Assembly: GCA_017959195.1 (NCBI GenBank)
Contig: JAGDBE010000234.1
Span: forward strand, 1-14,406
Length of the DNA: 14,406 nt
From: Clostridia bacterium
GTDB taxonomy: Bacteria > Bacillota > Clostridia > Oscillospirales > CAG-382
Direction: 5' to 3'
In this document: positions 1 to 7,900 of the stretch, in pieces
Layout: each line of letters starts with the position of its first letter
How positions within the stretch are numbered: position 1 is the first letter of the stretch
Notes under the pieces: model-generated
Database searches by the model: none
What the model was told of the DNA's origin: nothing
The model's input: only the letters and a program-made list of their open reading frames with translations
Made by a program: the position numbers and the translations under genes

Positions 1-851
1 CTTTCTTTTATCTCCGAGACCGAGAAATATTCTTTAATTTTCTCAATCACTTCCGTAACGTCGAAGTTTTCAAGATTTTTGACGATTCTGTGCGTCGGAA
101 AGACGACGAGCCCGTCGTTTTCCATGTCTATAAGCATCATCATAACAAAGTTTGCGGGATGAAAATCGTCTTTTATAATTCCGTCGGAAATCAGCTTTTT
201 CTTGAATCTCAAAGCCGTTTCGTACCTGTGATGCCCGTCCGCGATGAATAACTGCTTTTCTTCAAACGCCTTTTCGATAAAATCGGTGTCGGCGGATTTT
301 TTTATAACCCATAACCGCTGAATTATACCGTCTTTTGACGTAAATTCAACGTCGGGCGCCCTTTTTGATAACTCGTCGATTTTGCCCGAAATAACGCGCT
401 TTTCGTCGGTATACATCGAGTAAATCGGGCTGAAATTGCAGAAAGTCGCGCACATCAGATTGAATCGGTCCTCTTTCGCCTTTGAAAGCGTCTCCTCGTG
501 GGGAAGAACGACCTTTTCCGAAAACTCTTCGAGTTTGACGCGCGCAAAGACGCCCTTGATTTTCTTTACTTCGCCGTTTACCGAAAATTCTTCCTCGTAA
601 ACGTAAAAAGCGGGAACCTCGTCGACGGAAAGTATTCCTTCTTTGCGCATTTCCTTGTAAAGAGCCCCCGCGTTTCCGTAAGCGTTTTCGCCGACGGGAA
701 GCTCAAGACGGATTATGTTGTTTGCGCTTTCCCTTATATATTCTTCACGCTCGGAAGGGGAGATAATATCGTAAGGCGGACATACGTTTTTTGATATTTC
801 ACCGGCTTTGCCTGTAAACCGCAGCGCCGGGAACGGAATAACCTTTGCCAT
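1..851 (-). CDS. DUF1015 family protein (3' end outside window)
   Basis: Reading the minus strand from the ATG at 851 gives 283 codons with no stop before the window edge, so the C-terminus is missing (family members are usually a little over 400 residues). The protein starts MAKVIPFPALRF, has the early motif CPPYDIISP, and carries ADGHHRYETAL, which I recognise as the hallmark of the DUF1015 family. An AAGGAGT ribosome binding site (858-864) lies 6 nt upstream of the ATG, and a near-consensus promoter lies further out. The biochemical role of the family is not settled. In Clostridia these genes often sit beside serine biosynthesis genes (serA/serC), which would lie beyond the left edge here; that is general knowledge, not visible in this window. 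The gene is divergent from the sensor operon and probably unrelated to it. Confidence 0.92.
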   Translation of the reverse strand, partial: MAKVIPFPALRFTGKAGEISKNVCPPYDIISPSEREEYIRESANNIIRLELPVGENAYGNAGALYKEMRKEGILSVDEVPAFYVYEEEFSVNGEVKKIKGVFARVKLEEFSEKVVLPHEETLSKAKEDRFNLMCATFCNFSPIYSMYTDEKRVISGKIDELSKRAPDVEFTSKDGIIQRLWVIKKSADTDFIEKAFEEKQLFIADGHHRYETALRFKKKLISDGIIKDDFHPANFVMMMLIDMENDGLVVFPTHRIVKNLENFDVTEVIEKIKEYFSVSEIKE

Positions 852-888
852 AATTTTACTCCTTGTAAAATGTAATTGCATTTATATA

Positions 889-917
889 ATTATATAATAA
901 AGCGAAAAAATTTTCAA
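889..917 (-). promoter_or_regulatory. Sigma-A promoter for the DUF1015 gene
   Basis: On the minus strand TTGAAA (912-917) is followed by a 17-bp AT-rich spacer and a perfect TATAAT (889-894). Transcription would start near 882, giving a leader of about 30 nt before the ATG at 851. Spacing and hexamers are close to ideal for the housekeeping sigma factor, so the gene is probably expressed constitutively. Confidence 0.8.
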
Positions 918-988
918 TACCAAAAAACGAAAGTAATTAAATTGTTTTATATCTTCCGGCTTTGCTGCATTCCTAAAAAGTTTTGCGT

Positions 989-1017
989 TTGACATTCGGA
1001 CTGATTCGTGCTAAAAT
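989..1017 (+). promoter_or_regulatory. Sigma-A promoter for the sensor/kinase operon
   Basis: A perfect TTGACA (989-994), a 17-bp spacer and TAAAAT (1012-1017) preceded by TGC, which makes an extended -10. The predicted transcription start is near 1024. A second TATAAT at 1028-1033 has no convincing -35 and is probably incidental. The promoter overlaps the GTG at 1008, which therefore cannot be the translation start of the sensor gene for this transcript. Confidence 0.8.
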
Positions 1018-1038
1018 CAAGGCAAAGTATAATAAACC

Positions 1039-1068
1039 GAACAAAAGTGAACAAAAGCGAACAGAAAA
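1039..1068 (+). repeat. Three tandem 10-bp leader repeats
   Basis: GAACAAAAGT, GAACAAAAGC and GAACAGAAAA follow one another directly, about 15 to 45 nt downstream of the predicted transcription start. The first two copies differ at one base. The 10-bp period matches one DNA helical turn. This could be an operator, an unstructured A-rich leader, or chance; I have no evidence to choose. Confidence 0.5.
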
Positions 1069-1079
1069 TGAAGAAAAGC

Positions 1080-1085
1080 GAGGTG
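1080..1085 (+). promoter_or_regulatory. Ribosome binding site that sets the sensor start
   Basis: GAGGTG lies 6 nt upstream of the in-frame GTG at 1092. The in-frame ATG at 1068 has no Shine-Dalgarno-like sequence before it, and the GTG at 1008 lies inside the promoter, so this site favours 1092 as the start. Confidence 0.6.
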
Positions 1086-1091
1086 AAAAAG

Positions 1092-2759
1092 GTGAGCGAA
1101 GTAAAGACGATACTTAAGCGTATGGCGTTCTACTATCTGCTTTTGGCAATTAACGTTGTTCCGCTGGTCGGACTGCTTCCGGACGTTTTTCCGACAAGGA
1201 ACAGCTCCACGGTTTTTCTGCTGATACTGTCCGTCTGCCTCGTTTTGTACTATTCTCACCGCGTATTGCCGACAGCCGGTCTTTCGGCAATGATGAAAGC
1301 CCTTTCATATATGGCGCTTCTTATGATACTGCTTCGCGGAATAAAATACAGCGCCTTTGCGGAGGTGGGCGTGCTTGCGCGCCATACGTGGTATTTTTAC
1401 TACGTGCCGGTTTTGCTGCTTCCGCTGTTTTTCTTCTGCATTTCGCTTCTCGTTCCGCCGAAAAAATACGCACACTCAAAAAGGATATGGTATTGTACGC
1501 TGGCACTGACCGCGCTGCTGATTATACTTGTGCTTACAAACGATTTTCATCAGCTGGTTTTCGCTTTCAAGCCGGGTTTTGTGAATTGGGATAACGACTA
1601 TTCCCACGGCCTTCTGTTTTACGTCATAATGTTCTGGCAGTATGCGCTTTATATTGCGGCGATAATCATTTTGCTCATCAAATGCCGCATTTCGAGTTCG
1701 AGAAAACACGCGTGGCTCATAATGATTCCGTTTGCCGTCGGCTTCGTGATGAACGTGCTTTTGATTACGGGAAAAATGCCGAAAATAAACGGCGTGAACG
1801 TCGTTGCGTTTCCCGAAACGCTCATCTGCACCGCGGCGGCGACGCTGGAATGCTGTATTCTTTTGGGACTTATTCCGACTAATATGGATTACGGCAAGCT
1901 TTTCAGGCATTTTTCGATTTCCGCGCAGATTACCGACCGTAAAGGAAACCCCGTATACGTCTCTTCCGCCGCGTCTCCGCTCACAAAGGAGCAGTTTTCT
2001 CTGCAGGACGGCGCGCGCGTTGACGAACACACGGTTTTGCATAAGATGGAAATCCCCGGCGGCTTCGGCTTCTGGCAGGACGATATGACCGGGCTTGACC
2101 GATTGAACGAGGAACTTGCCGACGCAAAGGAAGAACTGTCGCAGGAGGCGGAACTGACGCGTCTGCGCAACGAATTGAAGGAAAAACAGAAAAAACTCGA
2201 ACAGCATATGCTTTTGTACGATAATATCGCCAAAAGCGTCTGGAGTCAGTCTCAGACTATTTCGCAGCTTGCAAAGTCAGCGCGTCTTTCGACCGACAGA
2301 ACGCAAAAGGAAGAATGCCGCAACCGCATAATTCTGCTCGGCGCGTATATAAAACGCTATGCAAATCTTACTCTGCTGTCGCAGGATAATGATGAAATTG
2401 AAGTCGGCGAGCTGGGGCTCTCGGTTCTGGAAATGCTGAGATACCTTAATTTCTGCGGCATTCCGGGCGAATTTATACAGAACGCCGAGGGAAAAGTCAA
2501 CGCAAAAGCTGCGCTTGCGTTCTTTGAAACGTTTGAAACGCTGCTTGAAACAAATTATTTCTGCCTGCACGGCGTGTTTGTCAATTTGTCCGTGAAGGAA
2601 AGCGTCATTTTCAAAATGACGTTTGAAAACCTCGAAGAAACGCTTTCGGAAGACGCTGAAAAACGCCTTTCCGACTGCTGCATAAAAACCGAAATACAGA
2701 AAGAGGATAGCGTAACTTATATCTGCCTTGCTCTGCCGAAAGGGGGCGAAAAGGTATGA
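1092..2759 (+). CDS. Multi-pass membrane sensor, 7TM-type kinase relative lacking catalytic motifs
   Basis: Likely sensor subunit of the two-component system encoded just downstream. From GTG 1092 it is 555 residues. Seven or eight hydrophobic segments fill the first half (roughly residues 10 to 270). This region resembles the N-terminal 7TM domain of Clostridial histidine kinases, including the segment TWYFYYVPVLLLPLFFF and the LTNDFH patch. A short PAS-like stretch follows (ISAQITDRKGNPVYVS), then a charged coiled coil (about residues 340-380) and a helical region with LYDNIAKSVW and LLGAYIKRYANL. I find no phosphoacceptor His-Asp pair, no N-box asparagine and no glycine-rich ATP lid. The C-terminus thus looks like a degenerate kinase core. 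The stop overlaps the next gene's start (ATGA), which points to translational coupling and probably to a complex with that kinase. Starts at GTG 1008 or ATG 1068 are alternatives. The signal sensed is unknown. Confidence 0.78.
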   Translation: MSEVKTILKRMAFYYLLLAINVVPLVGLLPDVFPTRNSSTVFLLILSVCLVLYYSHRVLPTAGLSAMMKALSYMALLMILLRGIKYSAFAEVGVLARHTWYFYYVPVLLLPLFFFCISLLVPPKKYAHSKRIWYCTLALTALLIILVLTNDFHQLVFAFKPGFVNWDNDYSHGLLFYVIMFWQYALYIAAIIILLIKCRISSSRKHAWLIMIPFAVGFVMNVLLITGKMPKINGVNVVAFPETLICTAAATLECCILLGLIPTNMDYGKLFRHFSISAQITDRKGNPVYVSSAASPLTKEQFSLQDGARVDEHTVLHKMEIPGGFGFWQDDMTGLDRLNEELADAKEELSQEAELTRLRNELKEKQKKLEQHMLLYDNIAKSVWSQSQTISQLAKSARLSTDRTQKEECRNRIILLGAYIKRYANLTLLSQDNDEIEVGELGLSVLEMLRYLNFCGIPGEFIQNAEGKVNAKAALAFFETFETLLETNYFCLHGVFVNLSVKESVIFKMTFENLEETLSEDAEKRLSDCCIKTEIQKEDSVTYICLALPKGGEKV

Positions 2760-3991
2760 CGTTTGATATGCTTTCGGCATTTGTCCGCGCGTTTTTTGCG
2801 CTCTGGGCGCTGCTTCTGTGCCTTGCGTGCATCGGAAACCTCGTTCTTTCGGTTGCCAGAAAACGCTTTCATTTTATCGCTTTCGCGCTCCTTCTCTTCG
2901 CACCGGTTTACCTTTTGTGGCAGGTGATATTTGATTTTTCGCTGTTCGGCAAAACCGAAAGAGCGTCGGAAATTACACGCACGCTTTGCGGCATGAACGT
3001 GATATGGTGGATTCTTTCGCTTTTAGCCCTTACGGCTGCGGCGGCATTCCTTTTTGCGCGCAGCGTGCGGCACGACAAAAACTATATTACGCCCGGCACG
3101 ATAAAACTGTATCTTGATAAAATACCCTGCGGCATTTGCTGCTTTCTTGACAGCGGAAGGGTGCTGTTTTCCAATATCTGCATGAACGAAATTTGCAAAT
3201 GTTTGACTTCATTTCCGCTATTGAACGGCAATCAGTTCAGCGACGCGGTATCCGACGGAATTATGACGGTTGAAGGCAAAGTCTGGCGGTTTTCCCGCCG
3301 CGACTTTATCCTCGACGGCAAAAACCTTCATGAAATAATCGCTTCTGACATTACGACGGAGTATGCCAAAACAAAGGCGCTCGAAAAGGATAAAGAGGAC
3401 CTTTCCAAACTTAACCGCGAACTTCGCGAGTACTATTTAAACATTGACGAAACCGTCAGCAGACAGGAAATTTTGCAGGCAAAGGTAAATATCCACGACG
3501 AGATGAACAGACTTATGCTCTCCACCGCGGCGGCGGATATAAACGATACGCAGGAGCTTGACCGCATATTCTCGCTTTTGGAGCAAAACGTGCTGCTCCT
3601 CTGCATGGAAGCGGAAGAAACAAAGACCGAAAAAGCGTCGGTCAACATTGAAAAACTTGCAAAAGCGCTTAAAATCAATCTGATATGGCAGGGAACGCTC
3701 CCGGAGGAACTGTCGGAAAAACAGCAGATTCTGTTCTTCTCCGCTTGTCAGGAGGCGCTTGCGAACGCCGTAAAGCACGCGGAAGCGAAAACCATGAAAA
3801 TTTCTTTCGAAGAAACCGAAAAGTATATTACGTGCTTTTTCACAAACGACGGAAAAATCCCGGATAAAGCCGTAAAATTCACGGGCGGACTGTCAAATCT
3901 GCGCGTTCTTGCGGAAAATCAGGACGCCGACGTTTCGATAAAACAGGGAGAGGAATTTACCCTCATTTTGCGATTTCCGAAAGACGCATAA
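2756..3991 (+). CDS. Membrane sensor histidine kinase, DesK/NarL class
   Basis: A 411-residue kinase expected to phosphorylate the response regulator encoded downstream. Three hydrophobic segments lie in residues 1-105. A PAS-like stretch follows (from IPCGICCFLDSGRVLFSN, about 123-200), then a coiled coil (about 205-235). The likely phosphoacceptor is His247 in VNIHDEMNRLML, which has the His-Asp pair usual in kinases that partner LuxR-type regulators. The ATPase domain shows an N-box, EALANAVKHAEA, with Asn337, and ends with GGLSNLRVLAENQDADVSI, which resembles the lid and G2 region; the G1 region is weak. The gene overlaps the upstream sensor by 4 nt (ATGA), with a purine-rich AAAGGGGG ribosome binding site before the start. 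The three short membrane spans leave little outside the cell, so signal input may come from the partner sensor; that is inference. Confidence 0.85.
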   Translation: MTFDMLSAFVRAFFALWALLLCLACIGNLVLSVARKRFHFIAFALLLFAPVYLLWQVIFDFSLFGKTERASEITRTLCGMNVIWWILSLLALTAAAAFLFARSVRHDKNYITPGTIKLYLDKIPCGICCFLDSGRVLFSNICMNEICKCLTSFPLLNGNQFSDAVSDGIMTVEGKVWRFSRRDFILDGKNLHEIIASDITTEYAKTKALEKDKEDLSKLNRELREYYLNIDETVSRQEILQAKVNIHDEMNRLMLSTAAADINDTQELDRIFSLLEQNVLLLCMEAEETKTEKASVNIEKLAKALKINLIWQGTLPEELSEKQQILFFSACQEALANAVKHAEAKTMKISFEETEKYITCFFTNDGKIPDKAVKFTGGLSNLRVLAENQDADVSIKQGEEFTLILRFPKDA

Positions 3992-4037
3992 TCATTGAAA
4001 TACCGCTTAAACCGTATTTTCCGCAAAAAGTGCAAAA

Positions 4038-4059
4038 ATCATCCGTTTGGCTGATGTGA
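4038..4059 (+). promoter_or_regulatory. Putative regulator-binding element, copy 1 (upstream of response regulator gene)
   Basis: A 22-bp element beginning ATCAT and ending TTTGGCTGATGTGA. It matches the element at 4813-4834 at 20 of 22 positions. Both carry an ATCA/TGAT inverted repeat around a 10-bp centre, the kind of dyad NarL-family dimers bind. It ends exactly 17 bp before a TAGAAT -10 box (4077-4082), so it covers the -35 position, as activator sites at weak promoters often do. Identification as the binding site of the adjacent regulator is inference from position and duplication. Confidence 0.72.
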
Positions 4060-4076
4060 GAATTGAAATTTACGGT

Positions 4077-4082
4077 TAGAAT
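4077..4082 (+). promoter_or_regulatory. -10 box of the response regulator promoter
   Basis: TAGAAT, 17 bp downstream of the shared element. The hexamer at the -35 position (ATGTGA) is poor, which suggests dependence on an activator. The regulator gene would then be transcribed from here, perhaps in addition to read-through from the sensor operon. Confidence 0.6.
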
Positions 4083-4115
4083 ATTATTGAGAAAATCTGA
4101 AAAGGAGGGAACAAA

Positions 4116-4754
4116 ATGTCTTATAAAGTTTTAATCGTGGAAAATCAGGATATATCGCGCGATTTTTTCGAAATCTGCGTGTCAAACGACGGGCTTTTTG
4201 AGCACCTTCTTTCAATTCCCAACGCCTCGGCGGCGCTTGCCGTCTGTCAGACGAATAAGGTCGACCTCATATTGATGGACGTCATGACGGAGCTCGACCA
4301 TAGCGGACTTGACGCGGCGGAAACGATAAAAAAGGAGTTTCCCGATATAAAGATCATCATAGTAACCTCAATGCCCGAATATTCATGGATTGCCAGGGCA
4401 AGAAACATCGGAGTCGATTCATTCTGGTATAAGGACGGGCATAAGGACAGCATACTTGAAGTTATGAAACGCACCGTGGCGGGCGAGCATATTTACCCCG
4501 ATAAAACTCCGCTCATACGCATCGGAAACGCCACAAACCACGAATTTACCGAGCGCGAACTCGATATTTTGAAAGAACTGACCACAGGCGACACAAATTC
4601 CGAGATCGCCGAGCGTCTTTTCATTTCCGTTGCGACGGTAAAGAGCCACATTCAGCACTTAATGGAAAAAACGGGCTTCAAAACGCGCACTGAACTCGTT
4701 TCCGAAGCAAGAGGCCTCGGAATTGTGATAAAAAACAGGCGTAAAGACGGTTAA
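4116..4754 (+). CDS. Response regulator, NarL/FixJ family (REC + LuxR-type HTH)
   Basis: A 212-residue cytoplasmic transcription factor. The receiver domain (about 1-125) has the phosphoacceptor Asp55 in LILMDVMTE, a conserved Thr in IIIVTSMPE, and the Lys of FWYKDG. The acidic pocket reads VENQD at residues 8-12 where most relatives have two adjacent acidic residues, so the metal site is slightly unusual. A LuxR-type helix-turn-helix fills about 144-205, from FTERELDIL through SEIAERLFISVATVKSHIQH. The ATG at 4116 has a strong AAGGAGG ribosome binding site. The gene sits 124 nt after the kinase gene, has its own candidate promoter, and ends at a strong terminator. The kinase is its obvious partner. 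Its likely targets are the duplicated elements at 4038 and 4813, giving autoregulation plus control of the giant secreted protein gene. Confidence 0.95.
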   Translation: MSYKVLIVENQDISRDFFEICVSNDGLFEHLLSIPNASAALAVCQTNKVDLILMDVMTELDHSGLDAAETIKKEFPDIKIIIVTSMPEYSWIARARNIGVDSFWYKDGHKDSILEVMKRTVAGEHIYPDKTPLIRIGNATNHEFTERELDILKELTTGDTNSEIAERLFISVATVKSHIQHLMEKTGFKTRTELVSEARGLGIVIKNRRKDG

Positions 4755-4769
4755 AACGAATAAAAAATA

Positions 4770-4797
4770 AAGAAACGGCAAGAGCCGTTTCTTTTTT
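4770..4797 (+). terminator. Intrinsic terminator after the response regulator gene
   Basis: A perfect 10-bp stem (AAGAAACGGC / GCCGTTTCTT) with an AAGA loop, followed by a run of T. It begins 15 nt after the stop codon and insulates the giant gene from the regulatory operon, so the giant gene needs its own promoter. Confidence 0.9.
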
Positions 4798-4812
4798 ACA
4801 TTTTTTTCAAAT

Positions 4813-4834
4813 ATCATTCTTTTGGCTGATGTGA
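4813..4834 (+). promoter_or_regulatory. Putative regulator-binding element, copy 2 (upstream of giant secreted protein gene)
   Basis: The 22-bp partner of the element at 4038-4059: ATCAT, a variable triplet, then TTTGGCTGATGTGA. It begins just after the regulator's terminator and ends exactly 17 bp before a TATAAT. Flanking bases are not conserved between the copies (an A-rich run follows here, mixed sequence there), so conservation is confined to the element and its spacing. Confidence 0.75.
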
Positions 4835-4851
4835 AAAGAAAAAAATTCCTC

Positions 4852-4857
4852 TATAAT
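4852..4857 (+). promoter_or_regulatory. -10 box of the giant gene promoter
   Basis: A perfect TATAAT with no good -35 hexamer; the -35 position is covered by the shared element. Transcription would start near 4864, giving a leader of about 56 nt with GGAGGTG at 4902-4908, 11 nt before the ATG. That spacing is on the long side. Confidence 0.75.
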
Positions 4858-4919
4858 AGATATGGATTACTGTAATTAATAAAAAAGATATATTTTATTT
4901 CGGAGGTGCATTTTTTCAC

Positions 4920-7900
4920 ATGAAAAAACGGCTATTTTACAGTATAATAGGTATTTTTGTTTTTATTTTCATGTTTTTCGGCGTTGCAAACAAGACGCCG
5001 CTCGATTTGTCGACCCCGGCGGACGCCTTTATGGAGATTACGGATTTTGAATTTGAAAAGACAGGATTTCTTCAAGGCGAGTACCATTTGACGTACGAAT
5101 GCGACGTCTGCGGCACGACGTGGGTTCTCGGAGGAACCTTTGACGGCTACAAAATGCCGGATTCGACGAAGCAGCAGCTCGTGTGGGACAACATGACCGA
5201 CCGCGAAAAAAGCGATTTCCCGGGCTACTGCGAATACTGCTATTTCGAGCATCTGTGCACCGGCTGTTATAAAGAAATCGAAGACTGCGAAAAGTACTGC
5301 AAGGAGTGCATGAAGTGCAACGACTGCTGGGACCAGAGCAAGCACTGCAACGAATGCTGCGAGGAAAACACGCTTTGCGACGGCTGTCTCGACATCGGCG
5401 AATACCGCTGTATTGACTGCCACAGCTCCGACGATTTCTGCTTTAACTGCGAAACCTGTCTTATTGCGGCGGGAGCAAACGGAAACGTGTGCGAAAGCGA
5501 CGACCCGAAACCGCACTGCCTTGACTGCTGCGTGGACTGGCGCTGCGACGGATGCGCGGAATGCTTTCTCGGACGTCAGGACGATTACTGCTTAAACTGC
5601 TATGAGTGCCTCAGCTGTGCGGCGGCGGCAAGCGACCACTGCAAAGAGTGTTACGTCTGCTTTGACGCACAGGAAGCGTGCGAGGGAACCGACGACTTCT
5701 GCCGTCCCTGCTGCGTTGCGGCCGGCAACCACTGCGATGAATGCGACGAGCACATAGACGACAACTGGTGCGAGGGCGGCCTGGACGGAAGACACTGCCG
5801 CGACTGCGCCGAGGCCAACGACTGGATATGCGAACAGTGCGACAGATGCGCCGTCTGCAATGACTTCTCATTTTGCGACGAATGCGGACTGTGCTTTGAA
5901 TGCTGCAGTGAAAATGCCGCGAACGAGGGCTGCGAGTGCCTTGAATACTGCGTCGAATCGGCTGATTTCACCGACGAAGCCCATCTGTGTCAGCAGTGCT
6001 TCTACGCCTTCTCGTGCGCCGAGGAATTCTGCGACACCTGCGGACTGTGTAAGGAATGCTGTGAGATGAACGCCGACGAATACGGCTGTACGTGCGGCCT
6101 TTGCGTCGAGGACAGCGAATTTGAGGAGCATCTGTGCGAGCAGTGCGGACTTCCGACGTGTGAAAGAGGCGATTTCTGCGGCGAATGCGGACTGTGCGAG
6201 GAGTGCTGTCTTGAAAACTCAGAAGCAGAGGGCTGTTCCTGCGGTATCTGCATAGAAAACAGCGATTTTGAAGACCCCGACCATGAGTGCGCGGACTGCG
6301 GACAGTTCTCGTGTAATATAGATTTCTGCGAATACTGCGGACTGTGCCTTGACTGCTGCGAGAGCAACTCCTCTACCGAATACGGCTGTTCGCACGGCGT
6401 CTGCACGGATAACCCCGACTGGAACGACCACTACTGCGATACCTGCGGAAAATGTAAGGAAGACTGCGACTGCGGACAGGAGTGCTGCGCCGACCCGTGG
6501 GCGGGAAAATCGCTTCACGGCACCGACGTGCAGATAGGCGAAATACTGATACAGCCTTTCAATAAGAAAAAACACGTTACGCGCGACAACATGTCTGCGC
6601 GCCAGGCAAGCCTTGCCACCTTCCGCACGAAGGTTTACGACCCGAACGGAAACCTGAATTATCAGTGGTATCAGAAGAAAAACGGCGGCGCGCCCGAGGC
6701 GCTCGTCGACAATACGCGCTACGTAGAATACAGGGACGAGACGTTCATAATCGTTGACGGCGCGGCGACGCCGAGACTTACGGTTGCGACTCCGTCCGAC
6801 GCCTGCCACGTAAATTACACCTACTACTGCGTAATATCCGATTCGCACGGAAACGTGCTTTCCACAACGGATGAAGCGCGCCTTGTAGGAAAACATACCT
6901 ATGAGTGGAAATGGGAAGACGACCATTTTCACCGTCAGGTCTGCATAGGAAGCGGATGCGGAGACACAAAGTCCGGCATGAGAAAAGTACACGACATAGG
7001 TCCGTGGCACTTCCTGTCGTATGCGACGGCGACGACCGGCGCAACGCTTGCGCGCACCTGCAACGTCTGCGGAGGTATCAGCGAATCGATTAAAACCGAG
7101 CCTTTGGGAGCAAACCATACGGCTCACAACTACATATACATTCCCGTAACGCAGACAGACAAAAACGGCAAAGAGGTAAGCTATACGCACATTAAGGTCT
7201 GCCGCTGCGGAAAGAACGACGGACTCGAGGAGTATCACGACTGGAATCAGTGGATAGTAACCGAAGCCGCCGACGACCACCACAAGGGCTCGAAATATCA
7301 CGAGTGTCTGAAATGCAACTACCGCGAGACGGTTGAAATACCCATTCAGACGCACGAGCATATATTCAACCTTCACGAATACGACGCCGCGTTTTACAGG
7401 GTGGGCGCCGACAGAAAGTATCACTGGCAGTACTGCGGAGACCCCGACTGCGAGGCTGTTGCTTTCAAGGAAGAACACACTTACGGAGGCTGGATGTGGC
7501 AGTTAAACGTACCGCTGTCGCTTTATGACGCGACGATATACAGAGAATGCCAGGTTTGCGGATACATTGACGTAAGGACGATAAGGGCCGGATTCCATCC
7601 GCTCGCGTTTATAAACGCCTCCAAATCGGTGCTTTCCGCCGATAACTGGGATTCGGAGGAAAAATATACCTGCGAGGTTACGGCAAAGCCTCCGAAGGGA
7701 TATACCTTCTACCGCTGGAGAGATACCGGAGAATGCGGAATAATTTTTGAAGAGTATTACGAAACGTATCCAAACGGAGACCCTAAAAGGGATTCCAACG
7801 GCAATATAATATGGAAGCGGTATAACATTTATGACGAGACGGTCGTAATATCCCTTGACCGCTATGATAAGAACGGCAATTTCCACGGCCTCAACACGCT

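Noticed and set aside
498..794. 98-codon plus-strand ORF inside the DUF1015 gene
   Set aside because: It is antisense to a clear family member with the ADGHHRYETAL motif and resembles nothing itself.
3992..4037. Terminator between the kinase and regulator genes
   Set aside because: I find no stable stem followed by a T run here, so read-through from the sensor operon into the regulator gene remains possible.
5874..6440. CRISPR-like or tandem DNA repeat array in the cysteine-rich region
   Set aside because: The repeating GAATGCGGACTGTG-type segments reflect repeated protein motifs at unequal spacing (156, 147 and 150 bp) within one reading frame, with diverged sequence between.
6219..7478. 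Long minus-strand ORF (419 codons) antisense to the giant gene
   Set aside because: Long antisense frames arise here because the sense strand is GC-rich at codon ends and avoids certain codons. It has no ribosome binding site and no recognisable domain; the same holds for the 11043-12212 and 12399-13331 antisense frames.
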